DNA of 32,815 nucleotides from Phycisphaerales bacterium (GTDB lineage Bacteria > Planctomycetota > Phycisphaerae > UBA1845), in NCBI GenBank assembly GCA_020353195.1, contig CP070691.1:1604408-1637222 (forward strand), given 5' to 3'. Positions 7,778-15,278 of the stretch are shown piece after piece (within the stretch, counting starts at the first letter, position 1; each line of letters starts with the position of its first letter). Under the pieces are notes generated by a model. That model had not been told where the DNA came from, ran no database searches, and saw only the letters and a list, made by a program, of their open reading frames with translations. Made by a program: the position numbers and the translations under genes.

Positions 7778-8125
7778 TTGAAACCGGATGATCCTGCCGT
7801 GGCGCTGGGCGAACGACGGAGCAGCCCGCGACGGTCCTGTGCGAGGGACGTTTGTCTCCTGTCCCTGCGGGGGTACGAGATCTTGCACTGCCGCCTGCAC
7901 GACCTGTCTGCGTCGGGGCTGTATGTTTCGGCTCCGATCGGGTATGGCCTGGCTGTCGGGCAGCGTTTCGAGGTGTTGCTTGGCGACGGGGCGGGGCCAA
8001 GGCCCAGCCCCCGGTTGATGGGCGGGGGGCACCGCGCCTCTGTGGTCCGTACGCGGATGGACCTGGGCCCCGGCGGGGACTCGATTGGCGTGGGGCTGCG
8101 TTTTGAGCAGCCGATTGCAGTGTAG
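7778..8125 (+). CDS. PilZ-domain protein
   Basis: PilZ domains bind cyclic di-GMP. The 115-residue protein carries 'RRSCARD' near residue 16 (the RxxxR-type ligand motif; here R-R-S-C-A-R) and 'LHDLSASGLYV' (the D/NxSxxG motif), then a beta-barrel ending in 'IGVGLRFEQP'. I chose the TTG at 7778 because GGAGG lies 6 nt upstream (7767-7771); an in-frame GTG at 7634 has no comparable site and would add an unlikely Arg/Gly-rich leader. A good promoter sits at 7507-7536. It is the first gene of the plus-strand run leading to mreBC, so a link between c-di-GMP and the envelope is possible but inferred. Confidence 0.85.
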   Translation: MKPDDPAVALGERRSSPRRSCARDVCLLSLRGYEILHCRLHDLSASGLYVSAPIGYGLAVGQRFEVLLGDGAGPRPSPRLMGGGHRASVVRTRMDLGPGGDSIGVGLRFEQPIAV

Positions 8126-8446
8126 CGAGCGGGGTTCTTGGTCTCGGCGAGCGGCGGGGTCCGCGCCGCGTCCGTCGTTGGTGTGGTCAGTTTGTGGTCG
8201 GTCCTACCCGGTTCCGCCGGCGTGGCGGAAAATGAGACTTGCAAGAATCGCGTCGGTGGGCTATACGGAGGCAAGTTCTCGGCGCGGGAGAAACGCCGGA
8301 CGTGGCGAGACCATCGCGCGCGGTATGGCCCCTGGCCCGTGTGCACGGGATGCCGCCTGCCCCTGAAGTGTGCAGGCCTTGCGATCTGCACGTTGCCCGC
8401 CGCCTGCCCCGCCCACCCGGTTGCACGAACAGAAAGGAGACCGTCG
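8126..8446 (+). other. 321-nt leader region before the coiled-coil gene
   Basis: No gene is supported here. It holds a small hairpin (CCGCC ... GGCGG near 8214-8228) and a likely promoter at 8239-8267; the rest, about 170 nt, would be the leader of the coiled-coil gene. I looked for cyclic di-GMP riboswitch motifs because of the PilZ neighbour and did not find them. Confidence 0.4.
8239..8267 (+). promoter_or_regulatory. Probable promoter for the coiled-coil gene
   Basis: TTGCAA (8239-8244, 4 of 6 matches) is followed after 17 nt by TATACG (8262-8267, 4 of 6). The spacing is ideal and the position is right for the gene starting at 8447, but both boxes are imperfect. Confidence 0.45.
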
Positions 8447-9334
8447 TTGAGCACGCTGACCAAGTTTTTCATCGTTCTGCTCGTCGTTTTCAGCATCGCC
8501 CTCACGATGTCGGCGATCTCCTTTGTGGTGCGGTCGAATAACTGGATGCAGCTGGCGAAGGATTACCAGGACGAGGCGAAGGTCGCGGAGGCGCAAATGC
8601 GGAACCTCAGCGCCTCGCACGCAGCGGAGAAGGCCACCTGGCTGGACGTCAGCACCGCGCTGAACGACAAGATTGCCGCGCTGGAATTGGAGAGCCAACG
8701 GCTGGCGGGGGAGGTTTCGAAGCTCAGTGCGGACCTTGCCGCCGCTAACATGGAGAAGAGCAGCGCCGAGGCGTTGTCGCGGACGCTGACGGGGGAATTG
8801 CAGATCGCCCAGAAAGGCTGGCAGACCGAGAGCGAGAAGCGCGAAGCGATGGAGCAGCGGAAGCTGGATCTGGAGCGACGGAACCAGGACCTCGACACGC
8901 GGGTCAGCGAGCAGGCCAACCAGCTCATCGCGATGGAGCAGGAGAAAAGGCAGCTCGAGCAGCAGATCCACATCCTAAAGACGGAGAACAAGCGCTTGGC
9001 GCGGTTGGGCAAGCAGCCCCCGACGATTCTGGGCGAGGCGGGTACGGGCGTCGCCAGGGGACGGGTGTTGCCGCTGACGGAGACGACGGGCTCACCGATC
9101 CGGGGGCGCATCACGGAAGTCAACGGCCCGCGGGCGTCGATCAGCGTGGGCTCCGCCGACGGTGTGGAGGTGGGCATGGTGTTCGTGATTTTCCGCGGCT
9201 CGGATTACATCGGCGACGTGGAGATTACGGACGTTGAGCCGAACCTGGCCGCAGGGAGGATTACGCACACCGTGGCGGCGCCGCGGACGGGGGACCTGGT
9301 GGCGGACGAAGCCCTGTTCGGGGTGGCGGAATAG
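8447..9334 (+). CDS. Membrane-anchored coiled-coil protein
   Basis: The 295-residue protein has an N-terminal transmembrane segment (about residues 5-27, 'FFIVLLVVFSIALTMSAISF'), then a long coiled coil (~35-185) rich in Glu, Gln, Lys and Leu heptads, and a C-terminal beta-rich domain (~205-290) with 'GRITEVNGPRASISVGSADG' and 'VGMVFVIFRG'. That C-terminal pattern resembles the beta domain of MreC-like or flagellar-assembly FlgT-like proteins, by eye only. The TTG at 8447 has AAGGAG 7 nt upstream. The single membrane anchor plus coiled coil plus beta domain is the same architecture as MreC three genes downstream, so a periplasmic scaffold role in cell elongation is a reasonable inference. Confidence 0.75.
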   Translation: MSTLTKFFIVLLVVFSIALTMSAISFVVRSNNWMQLAKDYQDEAKVAEAQMRNLSASHAAEKATWLDVSTALNDKIAALELESQRLAGEVSKLSADLAAANMEKSSAEALSRTLTGELQIAQKGWQTESEKREAMEQRKLDLERRNQDLDTRVSEQANQLIAMEQEKRQLEQQIHILKTENKRLARLGKQPPTILGEAGTGVARGRVLPLTETTGSPIRGRITEVNGPRASISVGSADGVEVGMVFVIFRGSDYIGDVEITDVEPNLAAGRITHTVAAPRTGDLVADEALFGVAE

Positions 9335-9394
9335 GTGCGGAGGCGGCCTGCGGGGCGTCGCGGGCGGCTGAGGAGTCTGACGGAGCGATGGGAA

Positions 9395-9538
9395 ATGGCT
9401 GAAGCGGGACCGCCGTCGAGCCCGGCGAACGACATCTACACGGTGCTGATCGTTGTGGCGACGGCGTTTGTGGTACTCGGGACGGTGATCATCGCCGTTC
9501 GTAGCAGCATGCTGCTCGGAAGCTGGCACCCGTTCTAG
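9395..9538 (+). CDS. Small single-pass membrane protein (47 aa)
   Basis: The protein is a short soluble head (MAEAGPPSSPANDIY), one transmembrane helix (about residues 16-38) and a tail ending in 'SSMLLGSWHPF'. I chose the ATG at 9395, with CGGAG about 9 nt upstream; an in-frame GTG at 9335 touching the previous stop would add 20 Arg-rich residues and looks less likely. It sits 60 nt after the coiled-coil gene and 150 nt before mreB, so it probably belongs to the same transcript. No family is recognised. The function is unknown; an accessory of the coiled-coil protein is an inference from position. Confidence 0.6.
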   Translation: MAEAGPPSSPANDIYTVLIVVATAFVVLGTVIIAVRSSMLLGSWHPF

Positions 9539-9688
9539 ACGGAGCGTCCCTCAGCCGGAGCGGGCATGAGCGGAGACGGGTAGGGACGGCGCCATATCTC
9601 CTAAAGTTCAGAAATGCATGCGTCGACATCGGTTGAGTATGCGGCATGATGCGGGCTCGGGGGTGGAGTCTTCACAGGGGAGTCGTCC

Positions 9689-10741
9689 ATGATCCTCGAT
9701 TCGTTACTGGGCATGTTCAGCGTCGACATGGGCATCGACCTCGGGACGTGCAACACCCTGGTCTGCGTGAAGGGTGAGGGCATTGTCCTGAATGAGCCGT
9801 CAGTGGTGGCGGTGAAGCGCGGCACAAACCGCGTGTTGAACGACGGGAACGCAGTCGGGCTGGTGGCCAAGGAGATGCTGGGCAAGACGCCCGGCTCGAT
9901 CAGCGCGATCCGACCGCTCAAAGACGGCGTTATCGCCGATTTCGACATTACCGAAGCGATGCTCGGGTACTTCATCCGGAAGGTGCACGGGCGCAGCAAT
10001 TTCTTCAAGCCGCGGGTCGTGATCGCGGTTCCCTCGGGAATCACGGCGGTGGAGAAGCGGGCGGTGTACAACTCGGCGGAGCGGGCCGGTGCCCGGCGCG
10101 TGTATCTCGTCGACGAGCCGATGGCCGCCGGGATCGGGGCGGGGCTTCCTGTGGCTGAGGCGACGGCCTCGATGATCGTCGACGTGGGCGGCGGAACGAC
10201 TGAGGTAGCGATCATGTCGCTGGCGGACATTGCCGTTTGTGAGTCGATCCGAGTGGCCGGCGACGACATGGACGAAGCCATCATCAATTACCTGCGCCGC
10301 AACTACAACCTGATGGTGGGTCAGCAGACAGCCGAGCAGATCAAGATCGAAATCGGCTCGATTTCGGACTTGGACGAAGAGCTGTCGCGTGAGGTTCGGG
10401 GACGGGACATGATCAGTGGTCTTCCCCGCAAGACGGTGGTGAGCAGTCAGGAGATCCGCGAAGCGTTGGGCGAGCCGGTTAGCGCGGTGATCGACTGCGT
10501 GACGCGGACGCTGGAACGGGCGGAACCGGAGCTGGCCGCCGATCTGGTGGAGAACGGGGTCTGGCTGGCGGGCGGCGGGGCGTTGTTGCGGGGGTTGGAC
10601 GCGGTGATGGGCCAGTCGACGGGTCTTGACGTCCGCCTGGTGGACGACCCGCTGAGTTGCGTGGCCCGGGGCACGGCGGTGTACCTGGACAACCTCGCGT
10701 TGTGGAAGGAGACCATGGAGTCGGACGCCGACGATCTGTAG
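9689..10741 (+). CDS. mreB: Rod shape-determining protein MreB
   Basis: This is the bacterial actin homologue that polymerises along the inner membrane and directs lateral wall synthesis. The 350-residue protein has phosphate-1 'GIDLGTCNTLV', 'VPSGITAVEKRAV', 'DEPMAAGIGAGLP', phosphate-2 'DVGGGTTEVA', and 'LAGGGALLRGLD' near the end, all standard for MreB. The N-terminus 'MILDSLLGMFSVD' could form the short amphipathic membrane-binding helix. AGGGGAG lies 6 nt before the ATG. mreC follows 77 nt later; mreD, mrdA and mrdB are not in the window. Length is normal (about 340-350). Confidence 0.97.
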   Translation: MILDSLLGMFSVDMGIDLGTCNTLVCVKGEGIVLNEPSVVAVKRGTNRVLNDGNAVGLVAKEMLGKTPGSISAIRPLKDGVIADFDITEAMLGYFIRKVHGRSNFFKPRVVIAVPSGITAVEKRAVYNSAERAGARRVYLVDEPMAAGIGAGLPVAEATASMIVDVGGGTTEVAIMSLADIAVCESIRVAGDDMDEAIINYLRRNYNLMVGQQTAEQIKIEIGSISDLDEELSREVRGRDMISGLPRKTVVSSQEIREALGEPVSAVIDCVTRTLERAEPELAADLVENGVWLAGGGALLRGLDAVMGQSTGLDVRLVDDPLSCVARGTAVYLDNLALWKETMESDADDL

Positions 10742-10818
10742 TCGGCGGCGGCTTTTTGGGTACGAACACCACCGGCCGACCGAGGCGGGGCCGTTGGCCG
10801 GCATGCCTTTCGTTAACC

Positions 10819-11757
10819 ATGGGCGCCCGAAGGTCCAGACGATTGAGCCGTCGCAGCGCGGTGTTCGTGCTGCTGCTGGGCATCTCGGTTTGCGGGTTGC
10901 TGGTGCCCTCGCAGCACAGCGGCTGGTTGATGAATCTGGTACAGGTGGGTGTTCCGTTCCAGGATGTGGCCAACCGGATCGGGGATTCGGTGGAGGGGGC
11001 GTTGGCGGGGCCGCCCGCACCGGCGGTGAGCGTGGAGGAGCATCAGGGGGTGGTTCGTCAGAAGGAGGCGTTCGAGCATCTGGCCCACGCGCTGGCCCAG
11101 CGGGTGGAGGTGCTGGAGCGGCGGAACCGGGAGTTGACGGCGATTCGCCGCCTGGGGCTTGATGGGCGAGGGCAGCTGATTCGGGCCCGCGTGATCAGCG
11201 AGGATCTGATCAGTTGGCGCGAGTCCCGGCTTGTTGACGCGGGATCGCTGGGCGGCGTTCGGCGCGGCGCCGCCGTGGTGTCGAATCACTTCACGGTGGA
11301 CGTGGGACGGGACAAGGGTGTTCAGGACGGACTGCGGGTGCTGTCGAGCGAGACCCTGGTGGGGGCCGTGTGGCACACCGGCACGCACACGTCTCGGGTG
11401 CAGTTGCTGACCGACCCGAGCACGGAGATGGTCGTGACCATCGGGCGGCACCGTGACGGCGAGTTGGTGCCGCTCGGCAAGGACTTCTGGATGGTCGGCG
11501 TGGGGAACGGTTGGTTGGAAGTCCGTGACGTCGGCCACAAGTACGTCAAAGAGGGCGACGTGCGGGTGGGTGACGTCGTGTTGACAGTCGGAGACGAAGC
11601 GGTCCTTCCGGTGCCGGTGGTCATCGGCGCCATCCGGAAGATCCGTCAGGACCCGGACAACGGCCTGTTGTATATTCTGGACGTGGAGCCGGCCGTCGCC
11701 CCGAGCGGCCTGCGTCACGTGTACATCGTCAACACGCACGTGGAGGCGAGTGAGTAG
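10819..11757 (+). CDS. mreC: Rod shape-determining protein MreC
   Basis: MreC is a bitopic periplasmic protein linking MreB to the elongation synthases. The 312-residue protein has a basic N-terminus (MGARRSRRLSRR), a transmembrane helix (~13-31), a coiled coil (~70-110, 'QRVEVLERRNRELTAIRR') and the paired beta-barrel region with 'SNHFTVDVGRDKGVQDGLRV', 'LLTDPSTEMVVTIGR' and 'GDVVLTVGDEAVLPVPVVIGAI'. The ATG at 10819 has only a weak Shine-Dalgarno; the frame continues upstream into mreB but without MreC-like residues. It is probably translated from the mreB transcript. The VOC gene starts close behind it. Confidence 0.92.
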   Translation: MGARRSRRLSRRSAVFVLLLGISVCGLLVPSQHSGWLMNLVQVGVPFQDVANRIGDSVEGALAGPPAPAVSVEEHQGVVRQKEAFEHLAHALAQRVEVLERRNRELTAIRRLGLDGRGQLIRARVISEDLISWRESRLVDAGSLGGVRRGAAVVSNHFTVDVGRDKGVQDGLRVLSSETLVGAVWHTGTHTSRVQLLTDPSTEMVVTIGRHRDGELVPLGKDFWMVGVGNGWLEVRDVGHKYVKEGDVRVGDVVLTVGDEAVLPVPVVIGAIRKIRQDPDNGLLYILDVEPAVAPSGLRHVYIVNTHVEASE

Positions 11758-11794
11758 GCGCGCGGCTTCCCGATGGCGGAAAGCGGTATGCCCC

Positions 11795-12193
11795 ATGAGG
11801 TTCAGTCAGATTGTGGCTGTCGATCACGTGGCGCTGGAGGCGTCACCCGGCGCGGCGCCGGACCTGGTGTGGCTGTACAGCGAAGTGGTGGGCCTGGGTT
11901 TGATTGACGAGGGGCCGAGCGAGGGCAGAGCGGGTGGTTCACCGCGCATCCGTTTTCGGTCGGGCGACATCGAGTTGCGGTACGCCCTCGTGTCGGACCC
12001 GGTGTTGGAGCCTGTGGCGTGCCGTTTGACGGTGGAGGTGCCATCGCTGGCGACGGTGGAAGAGTCGTTGAGCGGGCGGGCGATTCGCGTCGAGCGGATT
12101 CGAGGCCTGCGTTACACGGATCGGCGGCTTTGCTTGCTGGACCCGGGCGGGAACCGAATCACGATTCGGCAGCAGTGGCCGGCGTGGTTTTAG
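11795..12193 (+). CDS. VOC-fold (glyoxalase/dioxygenase-like) protein
   Basis: The 132-residue protein has the paired beta-alpha-beta-beta-beta layout of the vicinal oxygen chelate family: 'VDHVALEAS' at the start, 'LVWLYSEVVGLGLIDEG', 'IRFRSGDIELRYAL', and 'RLCLLDPGGNRITIRQ' at the end. His in 'VDHVAL' is a possible metal ligand; the others are not certain. Members include glyoxalase I, methylmalonyl-CoA epimerase and ring-cleavage dioxygenases; I cannot choose. ATG 11795 follows GGAAAG at about 12 nt; an in-frame GTG at 11750 overlaps the mreC stop and would give translational coupling but an Arg-rich extension. Its place in the mre operon suggests co-expression, not necessarily shared function. 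Confidence 0.75.
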   Translation: MRFSQIVAVDHVALEASPGAAPDLVWLYSEVVGLGLIDEGPSEGRAGGSPRIRFRSGDIELRYALVSDPVLEPVACRLTVEVPSLATVEESLSGRAIRVERIRGLRYTDRRLCLLDPGGNRITIRQQWPAWF

Positions 12194-12262
12194 CCGCCGC
12201 GCGGCGGTCCGACCGGGGTCGGTCCCCCCCGGCGGGGAGGGAAAATTCCGAAAAAAAGGGAG

Positions 12263-12291
12263 GTGACATCGAAGGCGGGAGTGTGTATGAT
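12263..12291 (+). promoter_or_regulatory. Sigma70-type promoter for coaE
   Basis: GTGACA (12263-12268, 5 of 6 matches to TTGACA) is followed after 17 nt by TATGAT (12286-12291, 5 of 6 matches to TATAAT). Transcription should begin near 12298. coaE, and probably rho, are the genes downstream. Confidence 0.7.
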
Positions 12292-12431
12292 ACGTATCGG
12301 TTCACCTCGGACCCTGGGGTGACGCCTTCGGGGCAGCCCTCCCACGTATCCGGCCGGATGATACCGTTCGCTTGAATGTCCCGGCTGTGGCCATCAGAAC
12401 TGTGCGGGGAGGCAGGCGTTGAAGCGTCTCG

Positions 12432-12560
12432 GGCTGGTTTCCTGACTCGTGGCATTTGCGGGGTCGGCGTCTTGCTGGGGAGAGGCGTTCGGAACGTTCA
12501 GTGCGCCCCATATACGTTTGGTTTGTTGGCAGGGCAAGGTTGAGAACGCTGGGGCACGGC
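12432..12560 (-). promoter_or_regulatory. Cobalamin-riboswitch-like element
   Basis: Read on the minus strand, 12447-12432 is AGTCAGGAAACCAGCC, close to the B12-box consensus AGYCMGgAgaCCkGCc. Upstream in the right order are AGCAAGACG (12476-12468), resembling the conserved GGGAAGGCG, and GCACTG (12504-12499), resembling GCCACTG. A weaker match to CCGCAACUGU lies near 12529-12519. The spacings are about those of the family, but the 5' core is diverged and no minus-strand gene follows; the VOC gene lies antisense. It may be a decayed riboswitch, a variant, or one controlling an antisense RNA. Only a covariance search can decide. Confidence 0.4.
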
Positions 12561-12643
12561 GGTGAGGAGGACCCGTGACGGCGTGATGGCGGTCCGGCGG
12601 GCCGGTCGGACATGCTGAACAGTCTCGGCCTGAAGCGTCGGGA

Positions 12644-13273
12644 GTGATCCTGGACAAGTCCAAGCTAATCATCGGAGTGGCCGGGGGCATCGGGGCCGGC
12701 AAGACGACGGTCGCGACGATTTTGGAGGATCTCGGTGCGGTCGTCATTGATTCCGACAAGATCGCGCGGGAGCGGTTGTCTTCCCCCGAGGTCGTGAGCC
12801 TCCTGCGTCGATGGTGGGGTGAATCGATCTGCCATCCGGATGGTACGGTCGACCGCGGGCGGGTTGCGGAGATCATCTTCCGCGATCCGAGCGAGCGATC
12901 GCGGCTGGCGGCAGTGATTCATCCTCATGTAGCCCGGCGGCGGCGGGAGTTGCTGGCCGTGTACGGGAGCGACCCGGCCGTCCGGGCGATCGTGATTGAC
13001 AGCCCGTTGCTGTTTGAGGCGGGCCTGGATGAGATGTGCGATCTGATCGTGTTCGTCCACGCCGCGCGGGCGGTCCGCCAGGCGAGGGTGAAAGCGGACC
13101 GGGGCTGGTCTGAGGAGGAGTTTGCGCGGAGGGAAAAGTTGCAGAAACCACTGGACATGAAGCGGCAGCGGGCCGATTATATAGTGGTAAGCAACTCCGA
13201 GTTGAAGGAACTCCGCCGCCAGGTCGAACGACTGTTCTCCCGGGTTCTTCACGAGGCGCATCGAACGCGGTGA
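12644..13273 (+). CDS. coaE: Dephospho-CoA kinase
   Basis: CoaE phosphorylates the ribose 3'-OH of dephospho-CoA, the last step of coenzyme A synthesis. The 209-residue protein has the P-loop 'GGIGAGKTT' (14-22), 'VIDSDKIARE' (the DxD/H-type substrate site), 'VIDSPLLFEAGLD' and 'RADYIVVSNSE', all standard for the family; length is normal. The GTG at 12644 is the only start that keeps the N-terminal beta strand before the P-loop; its Shine-Dalgarno (CGGGAG overlapping the start) is poor. It is followed by rho after 115 nt on the same strand and is probably co-transcribed with it. Confidence 0.93.
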   Translation: MILDKSKLIIGVAGGIGAGKTTVATILEDLGAVVIDSDKIARERLSSPEVVSLLRRWWGESICHPDGTVDRGRVAEIIFRDPSERSRLAAVIHPHVARRRRELLAVYGSDPAVRAIVIDSPLLFEAGLDEMCDLIVFVHAARAVRQARVKADRGWSEEEFARREKLQKPLDMKRQRADYIVVSNSELKELRRQVERLFSRVLHEAHRTR

Positions 13274-13388
13274 ACGTGTGTCGGAAACTGGATGGTGAGC
13301 GAGACGCGACCGTACAGGTCGAAACGTAGCCCTTTCCAAGAGAGCTTCCACAACACAAACGCAGGCAAGATATCAGGAGGTTGGTTCC

Positions 13389-14849
13389 ATGGCGAAGGCC
13401 GGCTCAAGCCGAGTGAAGTCTACGAGAAGGAACAGCGGGGCTTCGCGCCCCCGGGCGACGCGCGGTACCGCTGACGACGTTGCGGTCGCCGAGGCCGAAG
13501 CCAACCGGCAAGCCGTCGACGCCGACGAACAGGCGCCGACCGTCGATGCCATCGACGCGGAAACACACGCCCGCTATGAGGAAATCAAGAAGGGCGACCT
13601 GCATATCACTGCGCTGCAGAAGATGACGGTGGCGGGCCTGCACGAAGTCGCCAAGGCCGAGGGGCTGACGGAGTACACCGGCCTCAAGAAGCAGGACCTG
13701 ATCTTTAAGATTCTCAAGGAGCGCATCAATCGCAACGGGTTGATGTACGGGGAAGGCGTGCTCGAGATCCTGCCCGACGGGTTCGGGTTCCTTCGCAGCC
13801 CGGAGTACAACTACCTTCCCTGTCCGGACGACATTTATGTCAGTCCGTCGCAGATTCGCCGGTTCGGTTTGCGCACGGGGCACATCGTGGCGGGGCAGAT
13901 TCGCCCTCCCAAGGAGTCGGAGCGGTACTTCGCCCTTCTGCGGGTCGAGGCGATCAACCTGGAAGACCCCGAAGCGGTCACCGAGAAGACGAATTTCGAG
14001 GACCTCACACCGCTGCACCCGGATAAGCGGTTGATCCTGGAGACCTCGTCCGAAGAGTTGAACATGCGCATCGTCGATCTGGTCACGCCCATCGGTAGAG
14101 GGCAGCGCATGCTGATCGTCGCCCCGCCGCGGACGGGCAAGACCGTGCTGCTGCAGAAGATGGCCAATGCGATATCGGCCAACCACCCCGAATGCTACGT
14201 GTTCATCCTGCTCATCGACGAGCGGCCGGAAGAGGTCACCGAGATGCAGCGCAACACCGAGGCCGAAGTGGTCAGCTCCACGTTCGACGAACCGGCATCG
14301 CGACACGTGCAGGTGGCGGACATGGTGATCGAGAAGGCCCGGCGCCTTGTGGAATACGGTCGCGACGTCGTGATCCTGCTGGATTCGATCACGCGATTGG
14401 CCCGGGCCCACAACACCGAGATCCCGCACTCCGGGAAGATCCTCTCCGGTGGCGTGGACGCCAACGCGCTGCAGAAGCCCAAGCGCTTCTTCGGGGCGGC
14501 CCGGAACATCGAAGAGGGCGGCTCGCTGACGATCATCGGCACCGCCCTGGTCGATACGGGCAGCAAGATGGACGAGGTCATCTTCGAGGAGTTCAAGGGC
14601 ACGGGCAACAGCGAACTGCACCTCGACCGCCGGCTGGTGGACCGCCGCACCTATCCCGCGATCGACATCCCCGCCAGCGGCACACGGAAGGAAGAGCTGC
14701 TGCTCGATCCCAAGGAACTGGAGCTGGTGTACCGCCTGCGGCGCGTGCTGGCCGACATGAACGTGGTCGAGTCGGTCGAAATGCTCCGCAGCCGTCTGCA
14801 GAAGGTCAAGACCAACGTCGAGTTCCTGATGACGATGAACCTGGCCTGA
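13389..14849 (+). CDS. rho: Transcription termination factor Rho
   Basis: Rho is the hexameric RNA helicase that ends many transcripts. The 486-residue protein has a basic, Ala/Glu-rich extension (1-~65), the Rho_N helix-loop-helix (~75-110, '[18 protein letters not shown]'), the cold-shock-like RNA-binding domain ('[29 protein letters not shown]' region, ~120-185) and the ATPase core with Walker A 'APPRTGKT' (245-252), Walker B '[10 protein letters not shown]', and the Q/R-loop region '[21 protein letters not shown]'. The ATG at 13389 has AGGAGGT 7 nt upstream. The N-terminal extension of about 65 residues is longer than in E. coli Rho (419 aa), a feature seen in several phyla. Confidence 0.97.
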   Translation: MAKAGSSRVKSTRRNSGASRPRATRGTADDVAVAEAEANRQAVDADEQAPTVDAIDAETHARYEEIKKGDLHITALQKMTVAGLHEVAKAEGLTEYTGLKKQDLIFKILKERINRNGLMYGEGVLEILPDGFGFLRSPEYNYLPCPDDIYVSPSQIRRFGLRTGHIVAGQIRPPKESERYFALLRVEAINLEDPEAVTEKTNFEDLTPLHPDKRLILETSSEELNMRIVDLVTPIGRGQRMLIVAPPRTGKTVLLQKMANAISANHPECYVFILLIDERPEEVTEMQRNTEAEVVSSTFDEPASRHVQVADMVIEKARRLVEYGRDVVILLDSITRLARAHNTEIPHSGKILSGGVDANALQKPKRFFGAARNIEEGGSLTIIGTALVDTGSKMDEVIFEEFKGTGNSELHLDRRLVDRRTYPAIDIPASGTRKEELLLDPKELELVYRLRRVLADMNVVESVEMLRSRLQKVKTNVEFLMTMNLA

Positions 14850-15278
14850 CGGCTCGGTGAGCGGATCCTCTGCGCCCGCGTGGCCATGATGCCTCGCCGG
14901 CCTGTGGCCTGGCGCACAAGGTCATCTCCCGGTTCCTCCCCGTGCTGGAGATGAAACCCGCCCGGAAACGGGTGACTGACCCACGGCAATGCCGGATGCC
15001 GCGTAGCTGAGATGTACGCGCGCACCTCGAAACAGCCCGCGCCCGCTTCGCTGCGGTTGTCACTACTGGTAGGAACCGAAGACGCAACACCGCCCGTGGC
15101 GTGCTCGCGCTTGCGCGCGAGCGCTCATAGTCACGCGGCGCCGGGACGTCGGATGTCGTCGAGTTGCAGGCGCCGGTCTTTCCCGCGGTTCGGGTTTGGG
15201 TTACGCTCGCGTCGTGACGCCCGCGGTCAACGTCGCGCGGGCAGGGCTGCGGGGCTCAAGACGCGAAAGGACGGCATG
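14850..15278. other. Intergenic region between rho and the S41 protease
   Basis: No gene is supported in these 429 nt. Just after rho there is a nested fold: TCATCTCC (14922-14929) pairs with GGAGATGA (14947-14954), ACCCG (14956-14960) with CGGGT (14969-14973), and GGTCA (14920-14924) could instead pair with TGACC (14977-14981). A perfect 8-bp hairpin with a 4-nt loop (GCTCGCGC 15103-15110 / GCGCGAGC 15115-15122) lies further on. No T-tract is seen, so rho-dependent ending of rho mRNA is plausible. Confidence 0.45.

Larger units (their letters stand above)
12194..12643. other. 450-nt gene-free region before coaE
   Basis: No protein gene is supported here on either strand. It contains a good plus-strand promoter (12263-12291), an A-run at 12251-12257, palindromic stretches near 12289-12360 including ATCCGGCCGGAT, and on the minus strand a cobalamin-riboswitch-like element (12432-12560). 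If the promoter drives coaE, the leader is about 350 nt, unusually long for a housekeeping gene. Confidence 0.6.

Noticed and set aside
8126..8446. Possible cyclic di-GMP riboswitch between the PilZ and coiled-coil genes
   Set aside because: The conserved GEMM motifs (GCAAACC, GACGCAAAGCC, receptor GGGTTACC) are not present.
10657..10818. Upstream extension of mreC into mreB
   Set aside because: The residues are Gly/Arg-rich shadow of mreB, and MreC normally starts just before its membrane helix, as at ATG 10819.
12194..12640. RNase P RNA, tmRNA, SRP RNA or 6S RNA in the gap before coaE
   Set aside because: I looked for GAGGAAAGTCC, the tmRNA ends, and GGTCAGG..GGAAGG..AGCAGCC and found none. 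The only recognisable signal is the B12-box-like sequence on the minus strand.
13404..14621. 405-residue minus-strand open frame opposite rho
   Set aside because: Shadow of rho, which has every expected motif.
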